A DNA stretch of 64,000 nucleotides from an uncultured Prevotella sp. (GCA_946183415.1 CAMHAM010000016.1:1-64000), one strand, 5' to 3'; counted from the stretch's first letter, positions 8,966-18,558 are shown. The notes: generated by a model not told the origin, from the sequence alone. Program-made: numbers and translations.

Positions 8966-11503
8966 ATGAGAAAGAACATCTTACATATCGGGAGCATCGG
9001 GAAAGGGATACTGTTCACAGTACTCTTCACTTTCCACGCCTCGCTTTTCACTGTATCTGCACAAGAAGCTGACACGAAAATGCGAAATGTGTACACTCAG
9101 GCAGAGAATGACTACCAGATAGGCCGTTCGGAGCAAGCCCGCGACTTATTGTTGCAGAATCTCACGGCCTTCCAGGGCAATCTGCGACAGAACGCTCTGC
9201 GACTCATTGCCCTCATCTATCTGGAAGACTTCGAAGTCAAGCAGTCGGAACGCTATGCTACGATGATGCTGGAGCAGAACCCCTACTATACGGCGTCAGC
9301 ACAAGACCCCCCAGAGTTTGTCGACATGGTGAACGACATCAAGGCCGGCATGACAGCCACCGTCACAACAGCCTCGAACCTCTCCGAGAGCCTTGACGAG
9401 GTGCCCGTACCTACGACCCTCATCACGGAAGAGATGATAGCCTCTTGCGGCGGGCGCAACCTGCAGGAGGTCTTGGCAGCCTATGTGCCGGGCATGAGCC
9501 TCGTCGACTGCAACGACGACATCAACATATCCATGCGCGGTATCCACAGCAGCACGCAGGAGATGATGCTTTTTATGCTTAATGGTCATCGTCTGAACAG
9601 CTACTTCACCAACACAGCCGCCCCCGATTTCAGCATTTCACTCGAGAAGGTGAAGCAGATAGAGGTGCTGCGTGGCCCTGCCTCGTCACTCTACGGCGAC
9701 GTAGCCCTGACTGGCGTGGTCAATATCATCACCAAGCAGGGTGTTGATGTTGACGGTGTACGGATCAAAGCCGGCGTGGGCAATTCCGGCCAGTTGCGCG
9801 GTGACTTCCTCATAGGGCGCCGCCTGTTTGATCTCGATGTGTTGGCATGGGCAAGCATCTACACCAGCAAAGGGGAGCAGCGTACCGTCAGCGAGGAGCA
9901 TCATGGCCGCAACAGCTCCGGGGAAACCATCAAGGATATCAGGATCGGGCGCGTAGGCGACCTGCCTACCTATGACCTGGGATTCCAGCTGGGAATGAAA
10001 GGCTGGCGGCTACTCTACAACACCCGCTTCTCACAGATTGTTGCACCTTACACTTTCTCCACAATGGCTACGGCCTACAACCGCGACCGCTACGGCAGCG
10101 GTACCAAGCCCGGCTTCGCCAACAGCTCACATCACGCCGACCTGAGCTACAGCCATCAGGCCGGGCCATTGAGTCTGAGCTATAGTGCCACATACGACAA
10201 GGCCGGCATCACCCGCTATCAGGTCATCAGCGAGGAACGTCAAATCGGCCTGCCCCATTTCTACGGCTTAAGGTACCCAGAACAAGGAGAGTATGACGGA
10301 ACGTCGAAATACATTAACGGACAGGAGCAGAACTTCGGTCTGCGAATGAAGGCAGCCTACGACTATAGCTTCGGATCATCCCACAAAGGCTCGATGGTAC
10401 TGGGGGCAGAGTACTCCCACTTCCATCTCTACGACATGCACTATCAACTGGGTTACAACTATGACCAGTTCATCCCTGAGATGCCAGAAATGATAAACTA
10501 TAACCTGGGACATGAGAACTCTGCCAACGTAGCCATACAGCTGAAGCATCAATGGCACTCACTCATCTTGAATGCCGGCGTGCGCTACGACCATAAGAAC
10601 CGGCACAACAACAAGGCTGACAATGAGTGGTCGCCACGTATCGCGCTCATACTGCTCAAGCCGAGGTGGAACATGAAATTAAGCTATTCCAAGTCGTTTG
10701 TCTATGCGCCATACATCTACCAAGTCGAGAATGTGACCAGAAGTTACCTCTTCTACAACAAACCTACTTTTGTTTACGAGCTGGAGCCTCAGCGCATACA
10801 TTCCTGGCAGTTGTCCGTAGCAGGCAATAACAAGAGCAGAAGCCTGAACCTGGAGGCCAACCTTTTCTACAACCGAGCCAACAATTTGATAGTACCGGCG
10901 CTGGCAGACCTTAAAAACGACAGTCACCATCACGCTGTCGGCCTGGAACTCAGGGGCAGCTATCACAAGCCACGTTTCACCGCAGACCTGAACCTGACCT
11001 GGACGCACGTCATCAAGTCGAGTCTGAAACTGCCAGCCAATGGAATAGAAGGGGAAGAATTATTAGGAGATGACGAAAACAACAATATGCCCACCGTCAT
11101 GGCAAATGGAGTACTGGCCTGGAAGGTCATTCCCAGTCTGAAACTTCATACACATTTCCTGTTCGAGAGCCGGCAATATTCGTACTTTACGGATCTCAGG
11201 ATGGAACTGCTTGCCCAAGCCTATAATATAAAGGAAAGAGAGACCACCATGCAAGGAGACGAAGAGACAGCCATAGAATATTTCGAAAAAACGGAAGAAC
11301 TATCACGATCCCTAAACAAGAAAGAAGAAATGCCCGCGCGCTTCATCATCAACCTCGGTGGCGAATACACGCTTGGCCCCGTCACTTTCGGGCTCAATAT
11401 CCACAACCTCTTGAATACCCGCTACAACCGCAGTGGCATCAACACCAACCTCATCCCCCAGCAGGGCCGCTGGTTCCTTGCCACCATCGGCGTGAAAATA
11501 TAA
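8966..11503 (+). CDS. TonB-dependent outer-membrane receptor with N-terminal TPR-like extension
   Basis: The 845-residue protein has an N-terminal signal peptide ending near SAQ, followed by about 90 residues that resemble a short TPR/carboxypeptidase-regulatory replacement (QAENDYQIGRSEQARDLLLQ). The plug domain spans about residues 135-250 (VPVPTTLITEEMI, LQEVLAAYVPGMSLVDC, IEVLRGPASSLYGDVALTGV, VNIITKQG). The rest is a 22-strand-type barrel ending in GRWFLATIGVKI with a hydrophobic final strand. The plug wording is like siderophore/vitamin-type receptors rather than SusC. It begins 8 bases after the sensor-like gene and closes the operon. The ligand cannot be told from sequence. A receptor at the end of a regulatory operon suggests either a regulated uptake target or a signal-receiving component. 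Confidence 0.92.
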   Translation: MRKNILHIGSIGKGILFTVLFTFHASLFTVSAQEADTKMRNVYTQAENDYQIGRSEQARDLLLQNLTAFQGNLRQNALRLIALIYLEDFEVKQSERYATMMLEQNPYYTASAQDPPEFVDMVNDIKAGMTATVTTASNLSESLDEVPVPTTLITEEMIASCGGRNLQEVLAAYVPGMSLVDCNDDINISMRGIHSSTQEMMLFMLNGHRLNSYFTNTAAPDFSISLEKVKQIEVLRGPASSLYGDVALTGVVNIITKQGVDVDGVRIKAGVGNSGQLRGDFLIGRRLFDLDVLAWASIYTSKGEQRTVSEEHHGRNSSGETIKDIRIGRVGDLPTYDLGFQLGMKGWRLLYNTRFSQIVAPYTFSTMATAYNRDRYGSGTKPGFANSSHHADLSYSHQAGPLSLSYSATYDKAGITRYQVISEERQIGLPHFYGLRYPEQGEYDGTSKYINGQEQNFGLRMKAAYDYSFGSSHKGSMVLGAEYSHFHLYDMHYQLGYNYDQFIPEMPEMINYNLGHENSANVAIQLKHQWHSLILNAGVRYDHKNRHNNKADNEWSPRIALILLKPRWNMKLSYSKSFVYAPYIYQVENVTRSYLFYNKPTFVYELEPQRIHSWQLSVAGNNKSRSLNLEANLFYNRANNLIVPALADLKNDSHHHAVGLELRGSYHKPRFTADLNLTWTHVIKSSLKLPANGIEGEELLGDDENNNMPTVMANGVLAWKVIPSLKLHTHFLFESRQYSYFTDLRMELLAQAYNIKERETTMQGDEETAIEYFEKTEELSRSLNKKEEMPARFIINLGGEYTLGPVTFGLNIHNLLNTRYNRSGINTNLIPQQGRWFLATIGVKI

Positions 11504-11586
11504 CTGGCGGCGCCCCTGTCGGATAGTAATTCCGCCGTAGGAGAACAATTTTCGGAGAAACGCAATGTGAATTTGCGGATTTTTTG

Positions 11587-11594
11587 TACCTTTG
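11587..11594 (+). promoter_or_regulatory. -7 promoter box for dxr
   Basis: TACCTTTG followed by C, the Bacteroidota -7 consensus, lies 24 bases before the ATG at 11619. A TTG at the plausible -33 distance is in ATTTGCGG near 11573. Confidence 0.7.
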
Positions 11595-11618
11595 CAGCCA
11601 AATTCATCAAAAGAAGTT

Positions 11619-12782
11619 ATGGAACAGAAGAAACAGATAGCCATTCTCGGCTCTACGGGGTCGATAGGAACACAGGCACTCGAGGTGATTGAGGAGCATG
11701 CAGACTTATACGAAGTCTACTGCCTGACTGCCAACAACAAAGTGGAGCTGCTGGCAGAGCAGGCTCACAAATTCAAACCCGCTGCCATTGTCATTGCCAA
11801 CGAAGCACGTTATGATGCCCTGAAAGCGCTGATGAGCGACATGCCAGATGTGAAGGTCTACGCAGGAGCCAAGGCTCTCGACGAGATTGTAGAGGCCGGT
11901 CCCATCGACATGGTGCTGACAGCCATGGTTGGTTTCTCTGGACTGAATCCCACCATCCATGCCATCAAGGCTGACAAGACCATCTGCCTGGCCAATAAGG
12001 AGACGCTGGTCGTAGCCGGTGAACTGATCCTGCAGCTGGCTCAGCAGTATCACACCCCCATCCTCCCCGTCGACAGCGAGCATTCTGCTATCTTCCAAAG
12101 TCTGGTCGGCGAGGACCAGAACCCCATCGAGAAGATCCTGCTGACGGCCAGTGGTGGTCCGTTCCGCCTAAAGTCGATGGAAGAGATTGCCCATGTGACC
12201 AAGGCTGATGCCCTGCGCCATCCAACATGGGACATGGGTGCCAAGATTACCATCGACTCGGCTTCGATGATGAACAAGGGCTTCGAGGTCATCGAAGCCA
12301 AATGGCTTTTCGGTGTGGATGCCAAGCAGATCCAAGTGCTCGTTCACCCGCAGTCGATCGTACATTCTGCCGTACAGTTCCAGGATGGATCGGTGAAAGC
12401 CCAATTAGGTGTGCCTGATATGCGTCTGCCCATCCAGTATGCCTTCTCGTTCCCCCAACGCCTGCACCTGAGTGGTGAGCGTCTTGACCTGTTTAAGGTC
12501 CAACATCTGGAGTTCTTCGAACCTGACCTGCAGAAGTTCCGCTGTCTGGCACTGGCCTTCGAGGCTATTGACAAGGGCGGTAACATGCCTTGCATCGTGA
12601 ATGCCGCCAACGAGATTGTGAACCGCGGTTTCCTCGAGGATAAGTGTGGGTTCCTCCAGATGGGCGACATCATCGCTGAAACCATGCAGCGCGCCACCTT
12701 CGACAAGAACCCCAGCTACGACACTTACATAGCTACCGATGCCGAAGCCCGTCGCATCGCAAGTGAGCTGATGAAAAGGTAA
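11619..12782 (+). CDS. dxr: 1-deoxy-D-xylulose 5-phosphate reductoisomerase
   Basis: This is the second enzyme of the non-mevalonate (MEP) isoprenoid pathway: it rearranges and reduces DXP to 2-C-methyl-D-erythritol 4-phosphate with NADPH. The N-terminal nucleotide motif is ILGSTGSIGTQAL. Catalytic-domain motifs follow: LANKETLVVAG, PVDSEHSAIFQSL, LTASGGPFR, HPTWDMGAKITIDSASMMNK and the conserved NAANEIVNRGFL. About 388 residues is the usual length. I chose ATG 11619 because an upstream in-frame TTG at 11592 falls inside the promoter box. The spacer to rseP (30 bases) is an array of GTAAAAA-type units, and this dxr-rseP order is common in Bacteroidota. Confidence 0.98.
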   Translation: MEQKKQIAILGSTGSIGTQALEVIEEHADLYEVYCLTANNKVELLAEQAHKFKPAAIVIANEARYDALKALMSDMPDVKVYAGAKALDEIVEAGPIDMVLTAMVGFSGLNPTIHAIKADKTICLANKETLVVAGELILQLAQQYHTPILPVDSEHSAIFQSLVGEDQNPIEKILLTASGGPFRLKSMEEIAHVTKADALRHPTWDMGAKITIDSASMMNKGFEVIEAKWLFGVDAKQIQVLVHPQSIVHSAVQFQDGSVKAQLGVPDMRLPIQYAFSFPQRLHLSGERLDLFKVQHLEFFEPDLQKFRCLALAFEAIDKGGNMPCIVNAANEIVNRGFLEDKCGFLQMGDIIAETMQRATFDKNPSYDTYIATDAEARRIASELMKR

Positions 12783-12813
12783 GAAGGTAAAAAAGTAAAA
12801 AGGTAAAAAGATT
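12783..12813 (+). repeat. Short degenerate spacer array (GTAAAAA units) between dxr and rseP
   Basis: Four imperfect units of the form AAGGTAAAAA/AAGTAAAAA fill the whole gap from the dxr stop codon to the rseP start. It belongs to the ACTTTTTT/AAAAAGT class of start-proximal arrays seen elsewhere (40394, 54741). Confidence 0.6.
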
Positions 12814-14214
12814 ATGGATATATTTTTAATTAGACTATTACAATTCATGCTGGCCATTGGCCTGCTGGTGCTACTCCATGAGGGAGGGCACTTCTTCTTT
12901 GCCAAGCTCTTTGGCGTAAGGGTCGAAAAGTTCTACCTCTTCTTCGACCCCTCCATCTGGAAATGGGATGGCAGTCTCTTCAAATGGAAACCCAAGAACA
13001 GTGATACACAATACGGTGTAGGCTGGCTGCCATTGGGCGGCTACTGTAAGATCGCCGGTATGATTGACGAAAGTTTCGATACCGAACAGATGAAACAGCC
13101 AGAACAGCCCTGGGAGTTCCGCTCGAAACCCGCCTGGCAGCGCTTGCTGATCATGATTGGCGGTGTGCTTGTCAATTTCCTTCTGGCACTCTTCATCTAC
13201 TCCATGATACTGTTCTACTGGGGCGACACCTATATCCCCGTGAAGGACATGACACTGGGTATGAAATTCAATGCCGAGGCCAAGGCACTCGGATTCCAGG
13301 ATGGCGATATCCTCGTAGGAACGGAGAAGGGCGAGTTCAAGGATTTCTCTGCCGACCTTTATCGTGACCTGAGTGAAGCCACGCGTGCCGACATCATCCG
13401 CAACGGCAAGGCCATGAGTCTGCAACTCCCAGGTGACCTGAACCTACTGGGCATGCTGAAGGCTGAGCCTTCGTTTGTCCGTCCACTCATCCCTGCTGAA
13501 ATTGACAGTGTGATGGCGGATACCCCTGCAGCCAGCATCGGACTCCAGAAAGGCGACCGCATCGTGGCCTTCAACGACAAGCCCGTCGACTCCTACAATG
13601 AGTTCACTGATCAGTTGGGCATTCTTGAGGATATGATGACAGGTGCCAAGACTCAAGGCGACAGTCTGAAGATACGTACTGCAACGTTAGTTGTTTCGAG
13701 GAACGAGGAAGGAGGAACGGGGAAGGAGGATACCCTATCGGTAATTCTCACCCCTGAACTGAGACTCGGTTTCTTCGTGAAGTCCATCGCCGGACTCTAT
13801 GAACCTATCACCAAGGAATACGGCTTCTTCGAGAGCTTCCCCGCTGGTATCAAGTATGGCTGGAACGTGCTGGCCGGCTATGTAGGCGACATGAAGTATG
13901 TCTTCACTGCCGACGGTGCAAAGTCACTGGGTGGCTTCGGAGCCATCGGCAGCCTCTTCCCCCCAATGTGGGACTGGTATCTCTTCTGGAAGATGACGGC
14001 CTTCCTCTCTATCATCCTCGCCTTCATGAACATTCTGCCCATCCCTGCACTCGACGGCGGGCACGTGCTGTTCCTACTCTACGAGATGATAACGCGCCGC
14101 AAACCCTCCGAGACCTTCATGATCCGTGCCGAGTATGTCGGCTTCGGTATATTGATTCTCCTGATGGTTGTAGCGAACCTCAACGACATCCTACGCTGGC
14201 TTGGCTATATGTAA
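12814..14214 (+). CDS. rseP: Site-2 zinc metalloprotease RseP
   Basis: This is an intramembrane protease that cleaves membrane-bound regulators such as anti-sigma factors, or remnant signal peptides. The zinc-binding motif HEGGH is at residues 22-26 within the first transmembrane helix (LVLLHEGGHFFFAKLFG), and the third zinc ligand lies in NILPIPALDGGHVLF near the C-terminus. Two periplasmic PDZ-like regions lie between (around residues 135-215 and 225-320; PAASIGLQKGDRIVAFNDKP marks the second). There are four or so transmembrane helices and the length of 466 is normal for Bacteroidota. It lies 31 bases after dxr. Its last 24 bases overlap the convergent ComEC-like gene. Confidence 0.96.
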   Translation: MDIFLIRLLQFMLAIGLLVLLHEGGHFFFAKLFGVRVEKFYLFFDPSIWKWDGSLFKWKPKNSDTQYGVGWLPLGGYCKIAGMIDESFDTEQMKQPEQPWEFRSKPAWQRLLIMIGGVLVNFLLALFIYSMILFYWGDTYIPVKDMTLGMKFNAEAKALGFQDGDILVGTEKGEFKDFSADLYRDLSEATRADIIRNGKAMSLQLPGDLNLLGMLKAEPSFVRPLIPAEIDSVMADTPAASIGLQKGDRIVAFNDKPVDSYNEFTDQLGILEDMMTGAKTQGDSLKIRTATLVVSRNEEGGTGKEDTLSVILTPELRLGFFVKSIAGLYEPITKEYGFFESFPAGIKYGWNVLAGYVGDMKYVFTADGAKSLGGFGAIGSLFPPMWDWYLFWKMTAFLSIILAFMNILPIPALDGGHVLFLLYEMITRRKPSETFMIRAEYVGFGILILLMVVANLNDILRWLGYM

Positions 14215-15390
14215 AAGCCGAAATGCCAACAGATAGGCTGCACCCGCAATGACATAGATCATCAGTATCTGGATCATTGACGGGTGCAGTCCGTCTATAC
14301 AGGCACCTGGCAGGGCTGACAACCTGGCAAGGACGGCATTCAGCCAGTGCGCCGCACCCAATAACAAGTAGGCGAACGAGGGTATCACCATCACGACAAG
14401 CGACAGGTAGAGAATCAGCATGACAGCAGGAATGACGATGAGGTTGGTCAGCAGGAAATAAGTAGGGAACCGCCCGAAATAGTAGGCTATCAGCGGAGCC
14501 GCGCCTATCTGGGCCGCACAGGACACAGCCACGATGCCCCATACCCACTTCACCACAGGATGAGCCTGGAGGTACTTCGGTGGGAACAGCGCTTCCATCA
14601 GCGGGAGGAACAGGAGGATGGAAGCCACAGCCGCAAACGACAGCTGGAAACTCACGTCATAGAGCGAGCGTGGATGAAACAGCAAGATCAGGATGGCAGT
14701 AAAGGCCAATACATTCAGCGACATCCTGTCGCGATGACCGAGCGACATGAGCGCATAGACAGTCAGCATAATCGCTGCACGGACTACGCTTACCGGCATC
14801 CCCACCAGAAAGACAAACGCCCAGATGCAGACAATGACCAATGCCTGAGTGGCCACCTGCCACCTCCTGCCTACTGTGAACAAAGACAGCAGGGCGTAGA
14901 TGATACCGAGATGAAGGCCGCTTAATGCCAGCACATGTGAAGCTCCCGTCACTGAATAGACCTCTCTCAGATCCTTTGTCAGCGCAGACTTGTCGCCCAG
15001 CGTCATCGCCGCTACCACGGCATAGGCCTCATCGCCCCCACCCTGTGCATTCAGATGACTCAGCAGGCGACTGCGCTGTTGAAGGAAGAAAAGTCTTGTC
15101 CGATCCAGACGCGACTCTGCCTCGTAGCGGATCTCCCCCGACGGGTACTCCTTACGGGTAGGCCGTCCCTGATTCACTGTCAGCAAAGCACCCAACACGA
15201 AGCAACAAACGCCAATGGCCACCGACTGCAGGCAAGCGAACCGCCACAAGAGCAAGGCGACCACCACACAACCTGCAAATACGAAAAACAATGGGACGGG
15301 GATGCTGACGCTGTCGCCCACAACAATGCCTGCCATCAGACAGACGGCTATCCGCAGCAACGGAGCAGATTCCAGCAAATTGTCTTTCAT
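14191..15390 (-). CDS. Minimal ComEC/Rec2-family DNA-uptake channel protein
   Basis: The 399-residue membrane protein carries the competence-domain hallmark GASHVLALSGLHLGIIYALL and further family motifs (VSVVRAAIMLTVYALMS, DVSFQLSFAAVASILLF, AQIGAAPLIAYYFGRFP). ComEC forms the inner-membrane channel for single-stranded DNA in natural transformation. Compared with full-length ComEC (~700 residues), the C-terminal metallo-beta-lactamase domain is missing, and the periplasmic OB-fold usually found between the first helices and the competence domain seems reduced to about 40 residues. ATG 15390 is preferred over an upstream TTG at 15420 that would touch the sstT stop. The gene is last in the MATE-sstT-comEC minus operon and overlaps rseP tail to tail by 24 bases. 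Whether this short form is active is not known. Confidence 0.85.
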   Translation of the reverse strand: MKDNLLESAPLLRIAVCLMAGIVVGDSVSIPVPLFFVFAGCVVVALLLWRFACLQSVAIGVCCFVLGALLTVNQGRPTRKEYPSGEIRYEAESRLDRTRLFFLQQRSRLLSHLNAQGGGDEAYAVVAAMTLGDKSALTKDLREVYSVTGASHVLALSGLHLGIIYALLSLFTVGRRWQVATQALVIVCIWAFVFLVGMPVSVVRAAIMLTVYALMSLGHRDRMSLNVLAFTAILILLFHPRSLYDVSFQLSFAAVASILLFLPLMEALFPPKYLQAHPVVKWVWGIVAVSCAAQIGAAPLIAYYFGRFPTYFLLTNLIVIPAVMLILYLSLVVMVIPSFAYLLLGAAHWLNAVLARLSALPGACIDGLHPSMIQILMIYVIAGAAYLLAFRLLHIAKPA

Positions 15391-15416
15391 ACAATTCTCA
15401 ATGAACCCGAGAGGAA

Positions 15417-16634
15417 TCAAGAATCTTCTTTCATACGGCTATAGTACTCTGCCGTAGCGGTGAAGAACACGTCGCCGCTGGAGTTGAGGGCCGTCTCAAC
15501 GCTATCCTGAATCACACCGATGATGAAGCCTATGGCTACAGCCTGCATGGCTACGTCGTTGCCGATATTGAAGAACGAGCAGGCCATAGGCACCAACAGC
15601 AGCGAGCCACCGGCAACGCCCGACGTTCCACAGGCACCCAAGGTGGCGATGATACTCAGGATGAAGGCCGAGGCGAACGACACTTCAACACCCACGGTGT
15701 GGGCAACGGCCAATGTCATCACGGTAATGGTGACGGCGGCACCGTCCATATTGATTGTAGCACCGAGCGGGATGCTCACAGAATAGAAGTCCTCATCGAG
15801 CCCCAGCTTCTTGCACAGGTTCATGTTGATGGGGATGTTGGCAGCCGACGAACGGGTGAAAAATGCCTGCAGTCCGCTCTCCTTCAGACAGGTGAACAGC
15901 AGGGGATAGGGATTGCGCCGGAGCATCAGGAAAGAGATGAGCGGATTGAAGATGAACGTGTTGGCAAGCATACAGCCTATGAGCAAGAGCACCAGGTGCC
16001 CATAAGTGCCAAACACATTCAGGCCGCCCTCGGACACTGATGAGAACACCAAGCCCATGACACCGAACGGTGCAAACTCGATGACCCACTTGACGGTCTG
16101 CGTAATGGCATCGGAGATATCCTGCACCACGCTAATGGTCTGCTGGTTGGCCTTCAACTTCAAGGCAATGCCTATCAGGATCGACCAGAACAGAATGCCG
16201 ATATAGTTAGCCTGCGAAACAGACATCACCGGGTTGGTCACCATATTGGCAAGAAGGTTTGTGAACACATCGGAGAGGGCACCGGGAGCTGCCTGTACGG
16301 CCACGTCGCGCAACTGCAGCGTGACGGGAAACAGGAAACTGCCCACCACGGCGCACAGGGCTGCAATAAACGTGCTGAGCATGTAGCGGGAGATGACCAC
16401 CTGGAAGCGGGGACCCAGTCCACTGCCAGCCTTGGCGATGCTTGCTGCCACAAGCACAGCCACCAGTACAGGGGCTATGGCCTTAAGAGCACTGACGAAC
16501 ACAACGCCAAAGATGGCTATCCAGTTCCACTGCGGAACAACAATTCCAAGACAGGCACCGACAATGAGTCCTCCGAGTATGCGGAGCACAAGGCTCACCT
16601 GGCACCACTTGGCAAAAATAGTCTTATCTGTCAT
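15417..16634 (-). CDS. sstT: Serine/threonine:sodium symporter SstT
   Basis: A dicarboxylate/amino acid:cation symporter of 405 residues with about eight transmembrane helices and two re-entrant loops. Family signatures are RSSAANIPINMNLCKKLGLD, SVSIPLGATINMDGAAVTIT, LGACGTSGVAGGSLLLVPMA and IGVIQDSVETALNSSGDVFF. The spacing and wording of these are closer to SstT than to GltP/DctA. It imports serine and threonine with Na+. Its start overlaps the stop of the MATE-fusion gene by four bases (ATGA), so the two are translationally coupled. Confidence 0.95.
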   Translation of the reverse strand: MTDKTIFAKWCQVSLVLRILGGLIVGACLGIVVPQWNWIAIFGVVFVSALKAIAPVLVAVLVAASIAKAGSGLGPRFQVVISRYMLSTFIAALCAVVGSFLFPVTLQLRDVAVQAAPGALSDVFTNLLANMVTNPVMSVSQANYIGILFWSILIGIALKLKANQQTISVVQDISDAITQTVKWVIEFAPFGVMGLVFSSVSEGGLNVFGTYGHLVLLLIGCMLANTFIFNPLISFLMLRRNPYPLLFTCLKESGLQAFFTRSSAANIPINMNLCKKLGLDEDFYSVSIPLGATINMDGAAVTITVMTLAVAHTVGVEVSFASAFILSIIATLGACGTSGVAGGSLLLVPMACSFFNIGNDVAMQAVAIGFIIGVIQDSVETALNSSGDVFFTATAEYYSRMKEDS

Positions 16635-18394
16635 TTTTGTCTATAGATAAACACGGTGTTCTGACCATACATATATTTGTATGTGATGTCGGGGATGATA
16701 TTGGTTACAAGTCGCAAGCCTAAGTGCTGGTAATCCTCCTTGCCGATGTTCTCGTCGGCCATCTTTCCAGCCTGCATGGGGTCGAAGGGACGCCCGGCAT
16801 CCTTGATGGTGACGAAGATTCCTTCGTCGCTGACATTGATATGCACATCGAAGGAGCGCTGAGTGACATGACCGGAAGAGTGGGCGGCAATATTAGTCAT
16901 CAGCTCTTCACAGCAAAGGTTCACCTCGAAGCGAATGCTATACTCCACGCCGGATTCATTCAGGAAGGCGTCTATCTCGCTGAGAGCGGTGTAGACATCG
17001 TCAGTCTTGTAAGTGACAGAACGGTCGAAGGTATAGCCCATGGGGTTCTCTGGAATCAACGTCAGAGGCGATATCTCCGTCTTCGATGTCTTGCTGCGGA
17101 CATACGTAAACACGAGCTGGCACAACAGTACCAGAACGGTGCCGGCGGCAAAGCCCCACCACAGCTCGATACCGTCTATCTCGGCTACCACCCAGACCAT
17201 GACAACCATGCATACCGTCTGTGCCGTAGCCGTGACGACACTCGCCGTATTGTGCCCTACCAGCTGGTAGGCGTTGAGCAGTATCTGAGTGACGGAAAAC
17301 GGGATGAGCATCAGTGCGAAGATGCGCAGCACACGACTTAGCTCAGCAGACAGCACAGGTTCGGTAACACCAAAGAGCAGGCCCACCAGCCCGGGTATAT
17401 ACATCAGCACAATGACGATGCCCACCAATGAGCCGATGATGAGGAGAGCATGGCGCACCAGGATTTGGAGGCCTCGCACGTCGCGCTCACCCACCAGAAT
17501 GCCGCCCACGGCGAAAAGCGACTCGATAAGACCATCGATGAACACGTAGGAAAGCAGCAGCATCTGCAGGCAGACAGACCAGAGAAACAGGCCGTCAGCA
17601 CCTAAATAGGTCAGCACGATATGGTTGAGCAGCAGGATGGTGACAGCCATCAGCGAGTTGCTCAGCGTGACGGGAGCCCCCTCCTTGATATTATAGGCGA
17701 AGATGCTGAAGAATTCCTTTCCCGGCCATTTCAGTCTATAGGTATTCGAGCGATGCAGATAGTTGCCCAGCACCAAGATATTGACGATAAACATGGTGAG
17801 CGAGCCGATGGCAGCGCCCATAACTCCCATTCCTAAAAGCCAAATAAAGACGACATCAGCCACACCATTGCCCAACGCACCGAATACCACTGCCTTTGTC
17901 ACCATACGGGGCCTGCCATCAGTGGCTGCAAAGAGACACAGGCCGTAGGACAACATCTGCAGCCATCCGCCCATGGCGTAGGTATGGATATAGTCGTAGG
18001 CCATCTCGTTGAGTCGCGGCTCGTCGGACAAAGTCTCCACGATCTGCGAGCTGAACAGGCAGATGGCCAGCGACACGGCAAGTCCCAGCGTCATCACTGA
18101 TATAAGCGTGGTAGTAAAGGTACGTGCCACCTTGTCCTTGTCGCCAGAGCCGATGGCCTGGGCACACATGGCATTGGCTCCGAAGCATATCAGGAAGCCC
18201 ATACAATTGAGCACCTCCACCAAAGGGAGTACGAGGTTAATGGCAGAAACGGCATCGGGGCCCACAATATGACCTACGATCATGGAGTCGGCTGTGTGTG
18301 CCAACTGGGCAGCAGCTGCCGTCAGTACTGCCGCAATGACAAACGTCCTAAGTGCTTTTGATACAATAAAGGCGTTTCTTCTGGGTTCGCTCAT
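16631..18394 (-). CDS. MATE-family transporter fused to an RsbW-like (HATPase_c_2) ATP-binding domain
   Basis: Residues 1 to about 435 form a MATE/MatE fold with twelve transmembrane helices (AHTADSMIVGHIVGPDAVSA at the start is the family signature). The last ~130 residues are soluble and match the GHKL ATPase of anti-sigma kinases: N-box EVNLCCEELMTNIAAHS, G1-like DAGRPFDP and a C-terminal GLRLVTNIIPDITYKY. RsbW/SpoIIAB-type domains bind or phosphorylate STAS proteins and are reset by SpoIIE phosphatases; one such phosphatase lies at 3602-4774, but a link is only inferred. The substrate of the transporter part is unknown. It is first of a three-gene operon (MATE-sstT-comEC). Confidence 0.9.
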   Translation of the reverse strand: MSEPRRNAFIVSKALRTFVIAAVLTAAAAQLAHTADSMIVGHIVGPDAVSAINLVLPLVEVLNCMGFLICFGANAMCAQAIGSGDKDKVARTFTTTLISVMTLGLAVSLAICLFSSQIVETLSDEPRLNEMAYDYIHTYAMGGWLQMLSYGLCLFAATDGRPRMVTKAVVFGALGNGVADVVFIWLLGMGVMGAAIGSLTMFIVNILVLGNYLHRSNTYRLKWPGKEFFSIFAYNIKEGAPVTLSNSLMAVTILLLNHIVLTYLGADGLFLWSVCLQMLLLSYVFIDGLIESLFAVGGILVGERDVRGLQILVRHALLIIGSLVGIVIVLMYIPGLVGLLFGVTEPVLSAELSRVLRIFALMLIPFSVTQILLNAYQLVGHNTASVVTATAQTVCMVVMVWVVAEIDGIELWWGFAAGTVLVLLCQLVFTYVRSKTSKTEISPLTLIPENPMGYTFDRSVTYKTDDVYTALSEIDAFLNESGVEYSIRFEVNLCCEELMTNIAAHSSGHVTQRSFDVHINVSDEGIFVTIKDAGRPFDPMQAGKMADENIGKEDYQHLGLRLVTNIIPDITYKYMYGQNTVFIYRQK

Positions 18395-18455
18395 AATGCT
18401 TTTTGTCTTTTCAGGTTACTCTACTAACTAATCACTTGCTTTCATCTTTTCGCTG

Positions 18456-18463
18456 CAAAGGTA
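18456..18463 (-). promoter_or_regulatory. -7 promoter box for the MATE-sstT-comEC operon
   Basis: On the minus strand the sequence reads TACCTTTG followed by CAGCG, about 61 bases before the MATE start at 18394. Confidence 0.65.
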
Positions 18464-18558
18464 CATACTTTTTCTGAATCCGCAGCAAATTTTCTGCAAA
18501 AGTACTAAAACAATTCGGGAAAAAACAAAGAAATGTTCTTTAAATCACAAATTATTCG

